Assembly (NCBI RefSeq): GCF_000327065.1 | Contig: NC_019936.1 | Span: forward strand, 1,488,001-1,552,000 | Length of the DNA: 64,000 bases | From: Stutzerimonas stutzeri RCH2 | GTDB taxonomy: Bacteria; Pseudomonadota; Gammaproteobacteria; Pseudomonadales; Pseudomonadaceae | Direction of reading: 5' to 3' | In this document: piece after piece, positions 17,182 through 28,087 of the stretch | How positions within the stretch are numbered: position 1 is the first letter of the stretch | How the letters are laid out: the number at the start of each line of letters is the position of its first letter | Translations under genes and position numbers: made by a program | The notes under the pieces: model-generated | The model's database searches: none | What the model saw: the letters and a program-made list of their open reading frames with translations, nothing else | What the model was told of the DNA's origin: nothing

Positions 17182-17976
17182 TCAATGCCCACCCTTGGGC
17201 AGGCTCCAGGGAAAGCAGACCTTCTGCAGCAACCCGATCAGGTGGAACAGCACCAGGCTGATTACCACCAGCATCATCAACGCAGCGAACGCCTGGGGCA
17301 CCTGGAACATCGAGGTGGAGAAGTTGATGAAATAGCCCAGCCCTTTTTCCGCCGCGACGAACTCGGCGACCACCGCACCGATCACCGCCAGGGTGATGGA
17401 GATGCGCAGCGCTGAAAACAGGTGCGGAATCGCATAGGGCAGACGGATGTTGCGGTACTCACGGGCTTTGGAAGCGCCGAGCGAGCGCGACAGCTCCACC
17501 AGCTCCTCTGGCGTCGCCAGTAGGCCGGTGACGCAGGACACCACGATGGGGAAGAAAGCGATGAGGAAGGTGATGAACACCCGCGGCAGATCACCAGCGC
17601 CCATCACCACCACGATGATCGGTGCCACCGCGACGATGGGCGTGGACTGCACGATCACCAGCAGCGGATACAGGGTGCGCGACATCACCCGTGAAGAGGC
17701 CAGAGCGATGGCCAGCGGGATGCCGATCAGGATCGACAGGCCGTAGCCCATCAGCGTCACCCGCAGGGTGGCGAAAATATGCTCGGCCCAGGTGCCGAGA
17801 CCGACCTTCTGCGTCGCCGCGAATATGGCACTGGGCGAGGGCAACACGAAGCTCGGCAGTTTGAGCAGGCGGCAGGCCGCTTCCCAGACCAGCAGCAGAA
17901 CGAGCAGGGCGAGCCAGGGCGCGAAGCGGTCGGCCTGCGCCTTCAGGTGCAGTGCCTTGGGCTTAATGGTCGGCAT
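17182..17976 (-). CDS. ABC transporter permease (NitT/TauT/ThiX type)
   Basis: 264 residues from the ATG at 17976 (MPTIKPKALH), overlapping the ATPase gene by 14 bases. Six membrane helices; the BPD_transp_1 cytoplasmic loop EELVELSRSLGASKAREYRNIRLP carries the ATPase-docking EAA-like motif. The family pairs with SsuB/TauB-type ATPases and periplasmic binding proteins for sulfonates, nitrate, thiamine pyrimidines and similar small molecules. Confidence 0.88.
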   Translation of the reverse strand: MPTIKPKALHLKAQADRFAPWLALLVLLLVWEAACRLLKLPSFVLPSPSAIFAATQKVGLGTWAEHIFATLRVTLMGYGLSILIGIPLAIALASSRVMSRTLYPLLVIVQSTPIVAVAPIIVVVMGAGDLPRVFITFLIAFFPIVVSCVTGLLATPEELVELSRSLGASKAREYRNIRLPYAIPHLFSALRISITLAVIGAVVAEFVAAEKGLGYFINFSTSMFQVPQAFAALMMLVVISLVLFHLIGLLQKVCFPWSLPKGGH

Positions 17977-18766
17977 GGCGCGAGAAGACTTTGCGGCGGA
18001 TATGGTTGGCGAGCTCATTGAAACGCGGCTCCGTGAGGGTTTCCATGGACCGCGGGCGCGGCAGGTCGACATCGATGATTTCCTGCACGCGGCCGGGGCG
18101 CGCCGACATCACCAGGATGCGGTCGGCCAGCAGCAGCGCTTCGGGAATCGAGTGGGTGATGAACAGCACCGTCTTCGGGCGCTGTGTCCAGATATTCAGC
18201 AGCTCCAGGCTCAGCTCGTCGCGGGTCAGGGCATCGAGGGCCGAGAACGGCTCGTCCATCAGCAGGATTTCCGGGTCGTGCAGCAACGCCCGGGCAATCG
18301 CCGCGCGCTGCTGCATGCCGCCGGAGAGTTCGTCCGGGCGCTTGTTACCGAACTCCTTGAGCCCCACCAGTTCCAGCAACTCCTCGCCGCGGGTGATTTC
18401 CTGTGCGGTGACGCGACCGTACTTGTGGCGCATTGGGAAGGTCAGGTTGTCGCGGATGTTCAACCAGGGCAGCAGGGTCGGTCGCTGGAAGACGATGCCG
18501 ATCTCGTCACGCGGGCCGTCCACCGGACTGCCGTAGATGCTGACCTGGCCGTGAGTTGGCCGTACCAGCCCGGCGAGGATGCGCAGCAGCGTGGATTTGC
18601 CGCAGCCCGAGGGGCCGAGCACCGCGATGAACTCGTGGCGGCCGATATCGAAACTGGCGTTGTCCAGCGCCACCACCTCGCTGCCATCGGAGGAGGTGAA
18701 GACCTGGCTGACCCGGTCGAAGCTGATGTTGGGGCGCGGTGTGGCGGGCAGGGCGGCGGCGTTCAT
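17963..18766 (-). CDS. ABC transporter ATP-binding protein (SsuB/TauB/ThiZ type)
   Basis: 267 residues with GPSGCGKST (Walker A, about residues 51-59), VFQRPTLLPW (Q-loop), LSGGMQQR (signature), ILLMDEPFSALD (Walker B and D-loop) and the switch His in ITHSIPEA. It lies four bases after the binding-protein stop and overlaps the permease start, so stoichiometry is probably set by translational coupling. It powers the importer of the six-gene operon. Confidence 0.9.
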   Translation of the reverse strand: MNAAALPATPRPNISFDRVSQVFTSSDGSEVVALDNASFDIGRHEFIAVLGPSGCGKSTLLRILAGLVRPTHGQVSIYGSPVDGPRDEIGIVFQRPTLLPWLNIRDNLTFPMRHKYGRVTAQEITRGEELLELVGLKEFGNKRPDELSGGMQQRAAIARALLHDPEILLMDEPFSALDALTRDELSLELLNIWTQRPKTVLFITHSIPEALLLADRILVMSARPGRVQEIIDVDLPRPRSMETLTEPRFNELANHIRRKVFSRHADH

Positions 18767-18770
18767 GGCA

Positions 18771-19748
18771 TCACTCGCTCAGGCTGGTGTCGATGGCGCT
18801 GGCCGGGTCGAGGCTGTCGATCTGCATGCCCTGGGCCTTGGCGACCCATTCCCAGGTAGTGGCCAGGCGCTTGGCGTCGAAACCGGTGCCTTCGGCGGCG
18901 CTGATCTCGTTCTGCATCAGGGGTACCGAGGCGGCGAATTGCTCCTCGGCCTGCTGCTCGTCGACTTCGGCGACCATTTTCTTCAGCGCGGCGGCCGCTG
19001 CAGCCGGGTCGGCGATGGCGTTCTTCTGCGCCTGCTGGTAGGCCTTGACGAACTTCTTCGCGACCTCGGGATGGCGCTGCACGAAGCGCTGCGAGGCTAC
19101 CAGCGACAGGCCGTAGCCCTCGAAGCCGTATTCCGACCAAGGGATAGTCTTCAGCGTCTTGTCCGCTTCACCGAGGGCACGGACGAAGCCGGGCGCGACG
19201 GTCAGCCAGTTGATGGTGGCATCCACCTTGCCGGTGGCGAGCATCGGCGCCAGTGCGCCGGGGTCGAGCTTGAGCAGCTTGACGCTGGCCGGGTCGATGC
19301 CGTTGCGCTCCAGCAGCAGCGGCCAGACCACGTTGGAGGCAGAGAAGGTCGGCGTGGCCACCGTCTTGCCGACGATGTCCTTGAAGCTCTCGATGCCCGA
19401 GCCCTCGGTGGTGAAGAAGGCGTCCGGCTGCTTGTTGTAGATCGGCGCGACGGCGACCACCGGCACCTCGCCCTGGGCCTTGGCCTGCAGCAGCGAGGCC
19501 AGGCCGGCCGAGCCGAAGTCCGCGCTGTTGGTGGCCAGCTTGGTCACCACGTCGCTACCGCCGCGGGCACTGGCGATTTCCACGTCGATGCCTTCTGCGG
19601 CGAACAGGCCCTGTTCGACACCTAGGTAGATCGCGGCCTTGTCGCCGGCTGGCAACCAGTCGTTGAGCCAGCGCACCTTGTCGGCGGCCAGGGCGGATTG
19701 GCTGAACAGCGCGAGCAGGGCGCTGGCGAGCAGGGTTTTCTTGAACAT
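18771..19748 (-). CDS. ABC transporter periplasmic binding protein (NMT1/THI5-like)
   Basis: 325 residues from the ATG at 19748, preceded by AAGGAG at eight bases. A clear signal peptide (MFKKTLLASALLALFSQSALA, cleavage about residue 21) leads into the NMT1/THI5 fold: WLNDWLPAGDKAAIYLGVEQ, then GLFAAEGIDVEIASARGGSD. This family binds thiamine-pyrimidine precursors, sulfonates, nitrate, riboflavin and other small organics. Context (deaminase, 2OG oxygenase) favours a heterocyclic ligand, but this is inference. Confidence 0.87.
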   Translation of the reverse strand: MFKKTLLASALLALFSQSALAADKVRWLNDWLPAGDKAAIYLGVEQGLFAAEGIDVEIASARGGSDVVTKLATNSADFGSAGLASLLQAKAQGEVPVVAVAPIYNKQPDAFFTTEGSGIESFKDIVGKTVATPTFSASNVVWPLLLERNGIDPASVKLLKLDPGALAPMLATGKVDATINWLTVAPGFVRALGEADKTLKTIPWSEYGFEGYGLSLVASQRFVQRHPEVAKKFVKAYQQAQKNAIADPAAAAAALKKMVAEVDEQQAEEQFAASVPLMQNEISAAEGTGFDAKRLATTWEWVAKAQGMQIDSLDPASAIDTSLSE

Positions 19749-19798
19749 GGTGAAGCTCCTTGAAGGTTCGGCGTGATAAGCGCGATGCAATAAACGGG

Positions 19799-20548
19799 TC
19801 AGTGCACGGGATGAGGATGGCGAGCGAAGAAATCCAGCAGGGCAGCGAGCAGCGCGCCGGGCATGGCCAATTGCGGCGCATGGCCGCAATCGAGCACCAC
19901 CCGCTCGGCGCCAGGCACCAGCTGCTGCATGCGCTGTTGCACCCGTGGCAGTACGGAGCGGTCCTGCGCGGCTTCGATGTACAAGCGCGGCAGACGACCG
20001 AAACGCGCGGTCGTCCAATGCGCGGCGATATCGCGGCCACCATCGGGCTGCACCGTCAGGCGGCGTGCGGCAGCGATGGCGGCCTGTGCCGGTGCATCGT
20101 GAAAGAACACCGCGCAGGCGGCATCGGCCGGTACGCGGCTGCCGCCGGGCGCGGCTTCGAGATAAGGGCCGATGCCGCTGACCTCGGGGAAGTCGCGGGC
20201 GAGTTCGGCGCAGAGTTCGCCGAAGCCCATGCCGCTGGGCAGCATCATGCCGGCGACATAGGCGACCCCGGCGATGCGCTCGGCATAAGCCTCGGCCACG
20301 GCAGTGGCAGTGACGCCGCCGCCGGAATGCGCCACCAGCTGAATCGGACCAGGCAGCGTCTCGATCAATGCGCCGACGTGTTCGACATAGCGCTGCAGCG
20401 AGGCTTCTGCGAGCGGCGCGGCGTCGTGGCCATTGCCCGGCAGATCGACCGCGTGGGGCCTATGCCCGGCATCGCGCAGGCCTTCGAGGAGCGAGTCCCA
20501 GACCCAGCTACCGGCCCAGGCGCCGTGGATGAGGACGATGTCAGCCAT
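19799..20548 (-). CDS. Alpha/beta hydrolase, plant-esterase (SABP2/MES)-like
   Basis: 249 residues with the N-terminal FVLVHG-type opening (IVLIHGAWAGSWVW, residues 4-17), the nucleophile elbow VAHSGGGV (Ser near residue 94) and a late CGHAPQLAMP with the catalytic His. This matches the methyl-esterase/hydroxynitrile-lyase branch of the alpha/beta hydrolases. It overlaps the 2OG oxygenase gene by eight bases and precedes the binding-protein gene by 50 bases, so it is part of the same operon; it may open or de-esterify the imported compound. Confidence 0.83.
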   Translation of the reverse strand: MADIVLIHGAWAGSWVWDSLLEGLRDAGHRPHAVDLPGNGHDAAPLAEASLQRYVEHVGALIETLPGPIQLVAHSGGGVTATAVAEAYAERIAGVAYVAGMMLPSGMGFGELCAELARDFPEVSGIGPYLEAAPGGSRVPADAACAVFFHDAPAQAAIAAARRLTVQPDGGRDIAAHWTTARFGRLPRLYIEAAQDRSVLPRVQQRMQQLVPGAERVVLDCGHAPQLAMPGALLAALLDFFARHPHPVH

Positions 20549-21521
20549 AGGTCCTCCGGTACATCTCGCGGTGGTGTTCTTCCACCGTCACCGCGGGATA
20601 GCGAGGGGCTTCACCCGGCGCGAGGCAGGTCGGCAGGCACTCGACCAGATGGTCCGGGTTGCCGCTGAAGAAGAACGGCACGCTATAGCGCTCGCGCCCG
20701 GAAATGTTGACCACCCGGTGTAGCGTCGAACGGTACTGGTCGTTGGTCCAGCGGGCGATCATGTCGCCGAGGTTGACCACATAGGTGCCGGGCACGGGCG
20801 CTGCGTGAATCCAGCTCTTGCTGTGACGATCCCAGACCTGCAGGCCGGGGTTCTCGTCCTGCAGAAGCAGCGTCAGCCCGCCGAAATCGGTATGCGCGCC
20901 ACAGCCCTTCTCGCCGGGCGCGGCGTTGGTCGGCTGCGGCGGGTAATGCAGCAGGCGCAGGGTGCTCATGGAGTCGCGGCAGAAGCCGGCGAAATGTTCC
21001 TCCGGCAGTTGCAGCGAGAGCGCGATGGCGCCCATCAGCCGTGCCGCGAGGGCGTTCATCGCATCGCGATAGCGCTCCATGGTCGGGCGAAAGTCCGCAA
21101 GCTCGGTTGGCCACTGGTTGGCACCGTGGTTGAAGCGACCGGCCAGTACCCGCGGGTCGTCCTCGGCCAACTCCTCGCCGATATAGAAGCCTTCCTTGAG
21201 ATCGGCCGGCGCACCGGCTTCCAGCACCTGACCGCGCAACGGCTCATAGCCGCGATTGGCCTTCGAGAACACCTTGTCCAGCGCACGCTTGCCTGCTTCC
21301 GGCTGGGAAAAGAAGGCCCGCGCCTGCTCGAACACCGCCTGTTGTAGCGCCGGGTCGACGCCGTGGTTGGCGACGCAGAAGAAGCCGACCTCGCGACAGG
21401 CCGCGCCGATGCGTTCGGCCACGGCAGTGCGCTCGGCAAGGTCGGGAGAAAACAGCCCGGCGATATCGATCAGCGGCAGCGCGGCGGCTTCGAGATGGCG
21501 GGCACAAAGGGACTGGTTCAT
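20541..21521 (-). CDS. 2-oxoglutarate/Fe(II) oxygenase, isopenicillin N synthase-like
   Basis: 326 residues from the ATG at 21521 (MNQSLCARHLEAAALPLIDI). The N-terminal DIOX_N domain shows VGFFCVANHGVD (about residues 46-57). The iron-binding facial triad is in CGAHTDFGGLT (His, Asp) and STLHRVVN (His), and the 2OG-binding R-x-S is in ERYSVPFFFSGN. All key residues are present, so it should be active. Fungal thymine-7-hydroxylase belongs to this family, which is suggestive given the deaminase in the operon. First gene of the six-gene operon. Confidence 0.87.
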   Translation of the reverse strand: MNQSLCARHLEAAALPLIDIAGLFSPDLAERTAVAERIGAACREVGFFCVANHGVDPALQQAVFEQARAFFSQPEAGKRALDKVFSKANRGYEPLRGQVLEAGAPADLKEGFYIGEELAEDDPRVLAGRFNHGANQWPTELADFRPTMERYRDAMNALAARLMGAIALSLQLPEEHFAGFCRDSMSTLRLLHYPPQPTNAAPGEKGCGAHTDFGGLTLLLQDENPGLQVWDRHSKSWIHAAPVPGTYVVNLGDMIARWTNDQYRSTLHRVVNISGRERYSVPFFFSGNPDHLVECLPTCLAPGEAPRYPAVTVEEHHREMYRRTYG

Positions 21522-21823
21522 GGCTCGATCCTGCTCTGCCGACGCGAAATGGCGGTCGGCGAGCGCAGTATCTGGCGGGTCATGCTGTGCGCAGAAGCAG
21601 AGAATATCGAGCAAGCCGATGCCGTTTCGGCATCACCGTGTAAAGCGAGAAAACGGTGCTCGCAGTGATCGTGAATGGTGCATCAGCGAACGCCCGGCAT
21701 TCCTTTCTCGGGACCATATCGGCGGCGGCCAGATAGGCATGCATGCACATTGTTGGGGCATTGTTGGAGAGGTGGCGAGATGTGCAATTTTCCGCAGGCG
21801 GTCCACGCCTGCGCCCATGTTCG
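21522..21823. other. 302-base intergenic region upstream of the six-gene operon
   Basis: No gene is supported. It should contain the promoter for the 2OG oxygenase operon. A 7-bp perfect hairpin (GATGCCG/CGGCATC, 21618-21634, 3-base loop) lies about 100 bases before the oxygenase start. I cannot identify a regulator site. Confidence 0.4.
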
Positions 21824-22432
21824 CTAGATCGAGAGGTTCAGAACTGCCGGCATCGTTGCAACCACCAGGATTACAGCCATGGAAACATTGAATGCCGAGG
21901 CAATCCGCGGCCTTCCCAGCCAGCGCCTGAACGTCAAGCCACCCAGCGCCCATACCCCCACACAAGGCACCGATATCGCCGCCAAGATGACAGCGGCGAT
22001 GCATAAGTTGAGAAAGTGATTTTCAGGCGGGATGTAGGTTGCGGCCACGCTTATCGATAGTGCCCATGCCTTGGGATTGATCCATTGGAACGCCGCCCCA
22101 CTTATGAGGCCCATTGGCGGCTTGGGATCTACCTGCATCTGCAAGGGGCCGCTGTTAGCGATTGCCCACGCGAGCCAAAGAATATAGGCCGCTCCGACAA
22201 CACTCAGCGCGTTATGGAAGCCCGGGATTCTCTCGAACGCCGAGCCCAAGCCTGAGCCAACTATCGCGAGCTGCAAACCAATGCCAAGCGCGATGCCGCA
22301 AACAAGCGGCATGGTTCTCAAGACGCCGACTCGCGCACCTGACATGAGCACCATGAGGTTATTGGGGCCGGGTGTTCCAGTCATGACGATGGCAAACATC
22401 AGAAACGGCAGGAGGACTCCGAGATCGCTCAT
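21824..22432 (-). CDS. LysE-family amino acid exporter
   Basis: 202 residues from the ATG at 22432 (MSDLGVLLPFLMFAIVMTGTPGPNNLMV). The TPGPNN motif in the first membrane segment, six predicted helices and AFQWINPKAWALSIS near residue 115 are LysE/RhtB hallmarks. It exports amino acids or analogues from the cytoplasm. The divergent neighbour 100 bases away is an Lrp/AsnC regulator, the standard pairing for this family. The codon use is slightly less GC-biased than the surroundings. Confidence 0.88.
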   Translation of the reverse strand: MSDLGVLLPFLMFAIVMTGTPGPNNLMVLMSGARVGVLRTMPLVCGIALGIGLQLAIVGSGLGSAFERIPGFHNALSVVGAAYILWLAWAIANSGPLQMQVDPKPPMGLISGAAFQWINPKAWALSISVAATYIPPENHFLNLCIAAVILAAISVPCVGVWALGGLTFRRWLGRPRIASAFNVSMAVILVVATMPAVLNLSI

Positions 22433-22532
22433 CAATACAACTCTTCGCTTTGAAATTGGTGCTGCAATTTTATTGTTTGGCTCGAGAATTGTTGTTGCAT
22501 AATTTCGGCGCTGCTAGATATGGAAGCAACAA

Positions 22533-22985
22533 ATGCTCGAAATTGATCGAATTGATAGAAAGATATTGCGTGAGCTTTCCGATGACGCTCGCCAGACCAA
22601 CCTGAAACTGGCGGAACGTGTCGGTTTATCGCCTTCGGCGTGCCTCAGACGCGTGCAGGAGTTGGAGCGCAGCGGAGTTATCAAGGGCTACCGGGCGGTG
22701 ATCGACAAGGCGCTGCTGGGCGCTGGCTTTGTCGTCTATGTGGCCGTTGGGCTTTCCAGCCATACCAAAGAAAGTTTGGGAGCCTTTGAGCGTGCTATCG
22801 CCGCCTCTCCCGACGTGGTCGAATTCCACACAGTCACTGGTGCGCTCGAGTATCTGTTGCGCGTAGAAGTTGCAGATATCAAAGCGTACAAGTTGTTCCA
22901 CACCGAAGTGCTGGGCACCTTGCCCCACGTGTCGTCGATCACAAGCTACATCGTGATGGACACACCCAAGAGTGAGCGGGGCTAG
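22533..22985 (+). CDS. Lrp/AsnC-family transcriptional regulator
   Basis: 150 residues. The N-terminal HTH is clear (IDRKILRELSDDARQTNLKLAERVGLSPSACLRRV region: RVGLSPSACLRRV is the recognition helix) and the C-terminal RAM/AsnC ligand domain follows (YVAVGLSSHTKESLGAFERA, then VTGALEYLLRVEV). Such proteins sense amino acids and act locally. Divergent from the LysE exporter, its likely target; the 100-base AT-rich gap between them holds both promoters. Confidence 0.92.
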   Translation: MLEIDRIDRKILRELSDDARQTNLKLAERVGLSPSACLRRVQELERSGVIKGYRAVIDKALLGAGFVVYVAVGLSSHTKESLGAFERAIAASPDVVEFHTVTGALEYLLRVEVADIKAYKLFHTEVLGTLPHVSSITSYIVMDTPKSERG

Positions 22986-23191
22986 GTCCTGCTGGTGCAC
23001 AAAACTCCTGGCTACGATCACTTAGATCGGGTCCAGGACAAGTGCAGCAAAAGGCTTGGAATAGCGGACCTCTTCGCCAGTAATGGCTTCTTGAGGCTTA
23101 AGGTTTCGCCAGAAGGTACGCCTTCGGCTATGGCTAGTTGCTGCTGTGCGATTTCAGCGGAGCCGCTGCGGTCAGCTGTCAGCGCTGCCTG

Positions 23192-23812
23192 CTACTGGAC
23201 CAGTTTGCGGCAGAAGCAGTAGACGAACTTCTGTTCGATCCCGCCGGGGGTGTGGTGCGATTCCTTTTCATGGCCGAGCAGCAGAAAGGGTTCGCCGAAC
23301 TCGGCGTGCAGCTCGCTGGCGCCATAGCGCATGACCGGCAGGCCGCTGCATTTCTCCGGGCCATCCTCGGCGAAGGTGGCCACTATCACCAGCCCGCCGG
23401 GCTTGACCGCGTGGAGCACCTGGCGCACATAGGCATGCCTGTCTTCTTCGCTGGTCAGAAAGTGAAAGACTGCTCTGTCGTGCCATACATCGAAGCTGCG
23501 CTCGGGTAGCGCGGCTTCGATGACATTCGCCTCCAGCCAACGGACGCTCGCCGCGTTGGAACCGAGTCTGGTCTTGGCCGTGGCCAGCGCCGCGGCAGAA
23601 AGGTCGAGCACTGTCAGGTTTCGATAACCGTTGGCCAGAAGATCATCGACCAGTGTCGAGGCGCCGCCGCCCACGTCGATGATCGATGCCGTCGAAGGCA
23701 CGTCCGCGTCGCGGATCAGTTTCAGCGACAGCTCGGCGTGTTCCTGAAACCAGCTGACCTCGTCAGCGGCCTTGGTGGAATAGACCTTTTCCCAGTGATC
23801 TTTCGGTTGCAT
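23192..23812 (-). CDS. Class I SAM-dependent methyltransferase
   Basis: 206 residues from the ATG at 23812 (MQPKDHWEKVYSTKAADEVSW) with GAGGGA eight bases upstream. Motif I is IIDVGGGAST (about residues 45-54), followed by NLTVLDLSAAAL and DVWHDRAVFHFLT, the order of Rossmann-fold methyltransferases of the Methyltransf_25 type. The substrate is unknown; WHDRAVFHFL is common in small-molecule (thiol/arsenic-like) methyltransferases. No operon partner is evident. Confidence 0.85.
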   Translation of the reverse strand: MQPKDHWEKVYSTKAADEVSWFQEHAELSLKLIRDADVPSTASIIDVGGGASTLVDDLLANGYRNLTVLDLSAAALATAKTRLGSNAASVRWLEANVIEAALPERSFDVWHDRAVFHFLTSEEDRHAYVRQVLHAVKPGGLVIVATFAEDGPEKCSGLPVMRYGASELHAEFGEPFLLLGHEKESHHTPGGIEQKFVYCFCRKLVQ

Positions 23813-23992
23813 GGCGGCATCCCTCGACACGTTTATTGTGATGCTGAGTGCGATGGACGGTAGCATGCAGGCCTAGGCGTGTGCAGCCTTGAAGCCCAAG
23901 TCGGGATTCCTGTAACGGAACGCCCATCAGGTGCGCTTGGAGCGCAGGTTTTCATCACCGAACGCCCCCATCATCAATACAAGGAAGCAAGG

Positions 23993-24430
23993 ATGTACCT
24001 AAAAGGATCTCTATGCGTGTTGGCGCTGGTTTGGCTGGCGACACCACCCGCACAGGCGGCGACCGGACTCAATGGCGTCGTTGGCAGGGAGCTGATCGGA
24101 CAGGATGTAATACCTACCGAGTACCACGGGCTCTGGGGAAGGGAAGGAAACTGCGCAGAGCTTCAGCAGCCGTTCTTCATGAATGCCGTATTCGTTACGA
24201 AAAAGAGCCTGGCGCTCGATAAACGAACCTGTCCAATAAACACCGCGCTCGCCGAGGGCGATGAGTTTGAGGCCGCGTTCAATTGCATTACGGTTGGTGA
24301 GGATACGCTTCAGACGCTGCCCATACGGCTCACGCTGCGCGAGGCCAAGCTTTACGTGAAAGTCGGTGAAGAGCGTGAAGATGGCCCCTACCTCAACTGC
24401 AATGCGCCTGGTTTTGGCTCTAAGCGCTGA
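23993..24430 (+). CDS. Small exported protein of unknown function
   Basis: 145 residues from the ATG at 23993, with AAGGA seven bases upstream. A signal peptide (MYLKGSLCVLALVWLATPPAQA, cleavage near residue 22) precedes a mature part of about 120 residues with four cysteines (GNCAEL, RTCPIN, FNCITV, LNCNAP) that could form two disulfides. I do not recognise the family; the pattern GLWGREGNCA resembles short periplasmic stress-type proteins. It is convergent with the hybrid kinase (ten bases between stops). Confidence 0.65.
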   Translation: MYLKGSLCVLALVWLATPPAQAATGLNGVVGRELIGQDVIPTEYHGLWGREGNCAELQQPFFMNAVFVTKKSLALDKRTCPINTALAEGDEFEAAFNCITVGEDTLQTLPIRLTLREAKLYVKVGEEREDGPYLNCNAPGFGSKR

Positions 24431-24439
24431 GTAAACCGG

Positions 24440-26126
<1,687 letters not shown>

Positions 26127-26143
<17 letters not shown>

Positions 26144-27653
26144 GCTCGTCTGTCAGTAGCTGAGTCGCATCACCGGTGTATTCCGGTGTGCCCGATAGGA
26201 TGCCGCTGAAGTGGCTGAGCGGCGGCCCGACCTCGAGGCCGGCGCTACTGAGGCGGTACTCACGGACGGTGTTTTCATGCCGTCCGCTGCGCTTTTTCAC
26301 CACTGACAACGCCCGGCGAACGACGCCGGCATGCTCGAAGTAGCGCTGCATGATAACCGCATCGCTGAGATAGCTGATATCCACAGGCGTATCCATTGGG
26401 CCGACCAGGCCATGCTGGGCGAGTACCATGATGCTGATCACGCCTTTCTGGCCCAGATAACTCAACAGCTCGTGCATCTGCAGAATCAGGAATCGGCCAT
26501 CAGGCATCGCGTGCAGATAGCCGTTGAGGCTGTCCAGAATCACCAGGCCGGCCCCCCGTACCTCTACGCTCTGGCGGACCGCGGCGGTGAACTCGCCGGG
26601 CGACAGCTCGGCCGGGTCGACCTGTTGCAGATGCAGCAGCCCCTGTTCGATCCACGGTTCCATGGGCAGCCCCAGCGCCCGCCCGCGCGCCAGCAGCGTG
26701 GCGATGTTTTCGTCAAAGACGAAGAAGGCGACCTGCTCGCCGCGTTTGCACGCCGCGACCGCATAGCTCAAGGCCAGCGAGGATTTGCCCACGCCGGCAG
26801 CGCCGACCAGCAGCGCGTTGGTGCCGCGTTCCAGGCCGCCACCCAGCATCTTGTCCAGTGCCGGATTACCGGACGAGGCCAGCTCACCGGAGAAGGACGA
26901 GTGGTGCTCGGCGGCGATGAGCCGGGGATAGATGCGCAGGCCGCCCTTGCGGATGGCGAAGTCGTGGTAACCGCCGCGAAACTGGATGCCACGCATCTTG
27001 ATCACCCGCAGACGCCTGCGCTCGGCACCGTAGTCGATTGCCACCTGCTCCAACATGACCACGCCGTGGGAGATGGAATGCAGTTGCAGGTCGCCCACTT
27101 CGGAAGTCTGGTCGTCGAGCAGGATCACCGTGCAGTTGCGGGTGGTGAAGAAATGCTTGAGCGCCAACACCTGCCGGCGGTAGCGCAGAGGGCTTTGCGC
27201 CAGCAGGCGCATTTCCGAGAGGCTGTCGAAGATCACGCGACTCGGATTGGTTTCGGTGACCCGATCGAACACCTGCTGCGTGGTTTCACTCAGCTCCATC
27301 TCCACGGGGTGCAGCACCGTCAGTTCCAGGTCCGGGTCCAGGCTGGTTTCCGGCGTGACCAGCTCGAATACATCGATACCGTCGAGGGACCAGCCGTGCC
27401 GCTTGGCGACCAGCTCCAGTTCGTCCTTGGTTTCCGAGAGGGTCACGTAGAGAACGCGCTCGCCCTGGCGGACCCCTTCGAGCAGGAACTGCAGCGCAAT
27501 GGTGGTCTTGCCCGAGCCCGGGCTACCTTCGTACAGGTACATGCGGTTGGGGTCGAGGCCGCCGCCGAGAATGTCATCCAGCCCCTCGCTGCCAGTGGAA
27601 ATGCGAGGGGGTTCATCGTCTGGTTGGAAGGAAAGATTAGTGAAATCGGTCAT
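26127..27653 (-). CDS. Double-domain KaiC-like ATPase
   Basis: 508 residues, near the length of cyanobacterial KaiC (about 519). Two RecA-like KaiC domains: domain 1 has GSPGSGKTT (residues 43-51), ETKDELEL and VIFDSLSEMRLL; domain 2 has GAAGVGKSSLAL (about 274-285), FFVFDENIATLL and VILDSLNGYL. Both Walker A motifs are intact. KaiC-like proteins outside cyanobacteria act with kinases in stress or light/time signalling. No KaiA or KaiB is nearby; the overlapping hybrid kinase gene suggests a KaiC-kinase signalling module. Start: ATG at 27653. Confidence 0.9.
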
Positions 27654-28087
27654 TCCGTTCTCCTTAACGCAGGCGCCGCTGCGTGCTTCGTTCCCACTCC
27701 TGCATGTCCATATCAGGACGGAGGCGGAGGGGAACAGGCCCGTTTCTCGCCTGGTGGGCAGGTCGGGCTGAATGCCGCTCGAATCGTCGCCTGATGCGCT
27801 TCTGATGTGCCGAAAATTGCGCGTTTGGCGGTCGACGTTCGAGGGGCGCAGTCATTTAATCCGACTCGCCAGCCGCCTGCCCGTTCCGCATGAGTGTGCT
27901 CGGCACCTCCGCTGCAGCGCGCTCTTCAGGCGGCGCGACCATCTGCTGCGCGGTCCCCCCCGGCCGCTTCGCTCGTTGCCCTTGAGCTACTTCGAGCCCT
28001 CCGCTGCGCAACAGACTGCAACCATTGAACCTTGGATCATGGGCCGGGCTGCCCCATGATCAGCCTTTGCCTTCGCGGGTCGCCTGC
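27654..28087. other. 434-base intergenic region between kaiC-like and ABC1 kinase genes
   Basis: No coding region is supported. It must hold promoters for the kaiC-like/kinase unit (minus) and the ABC1 kinase (plus). A perfect 9-bp hairpin GATCATGGG/CCCATGATC (28035-28061, 9-base loop) lies 27 bases before the ABC1 kinase start and could be a leader structure. Confidence 0.4.
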
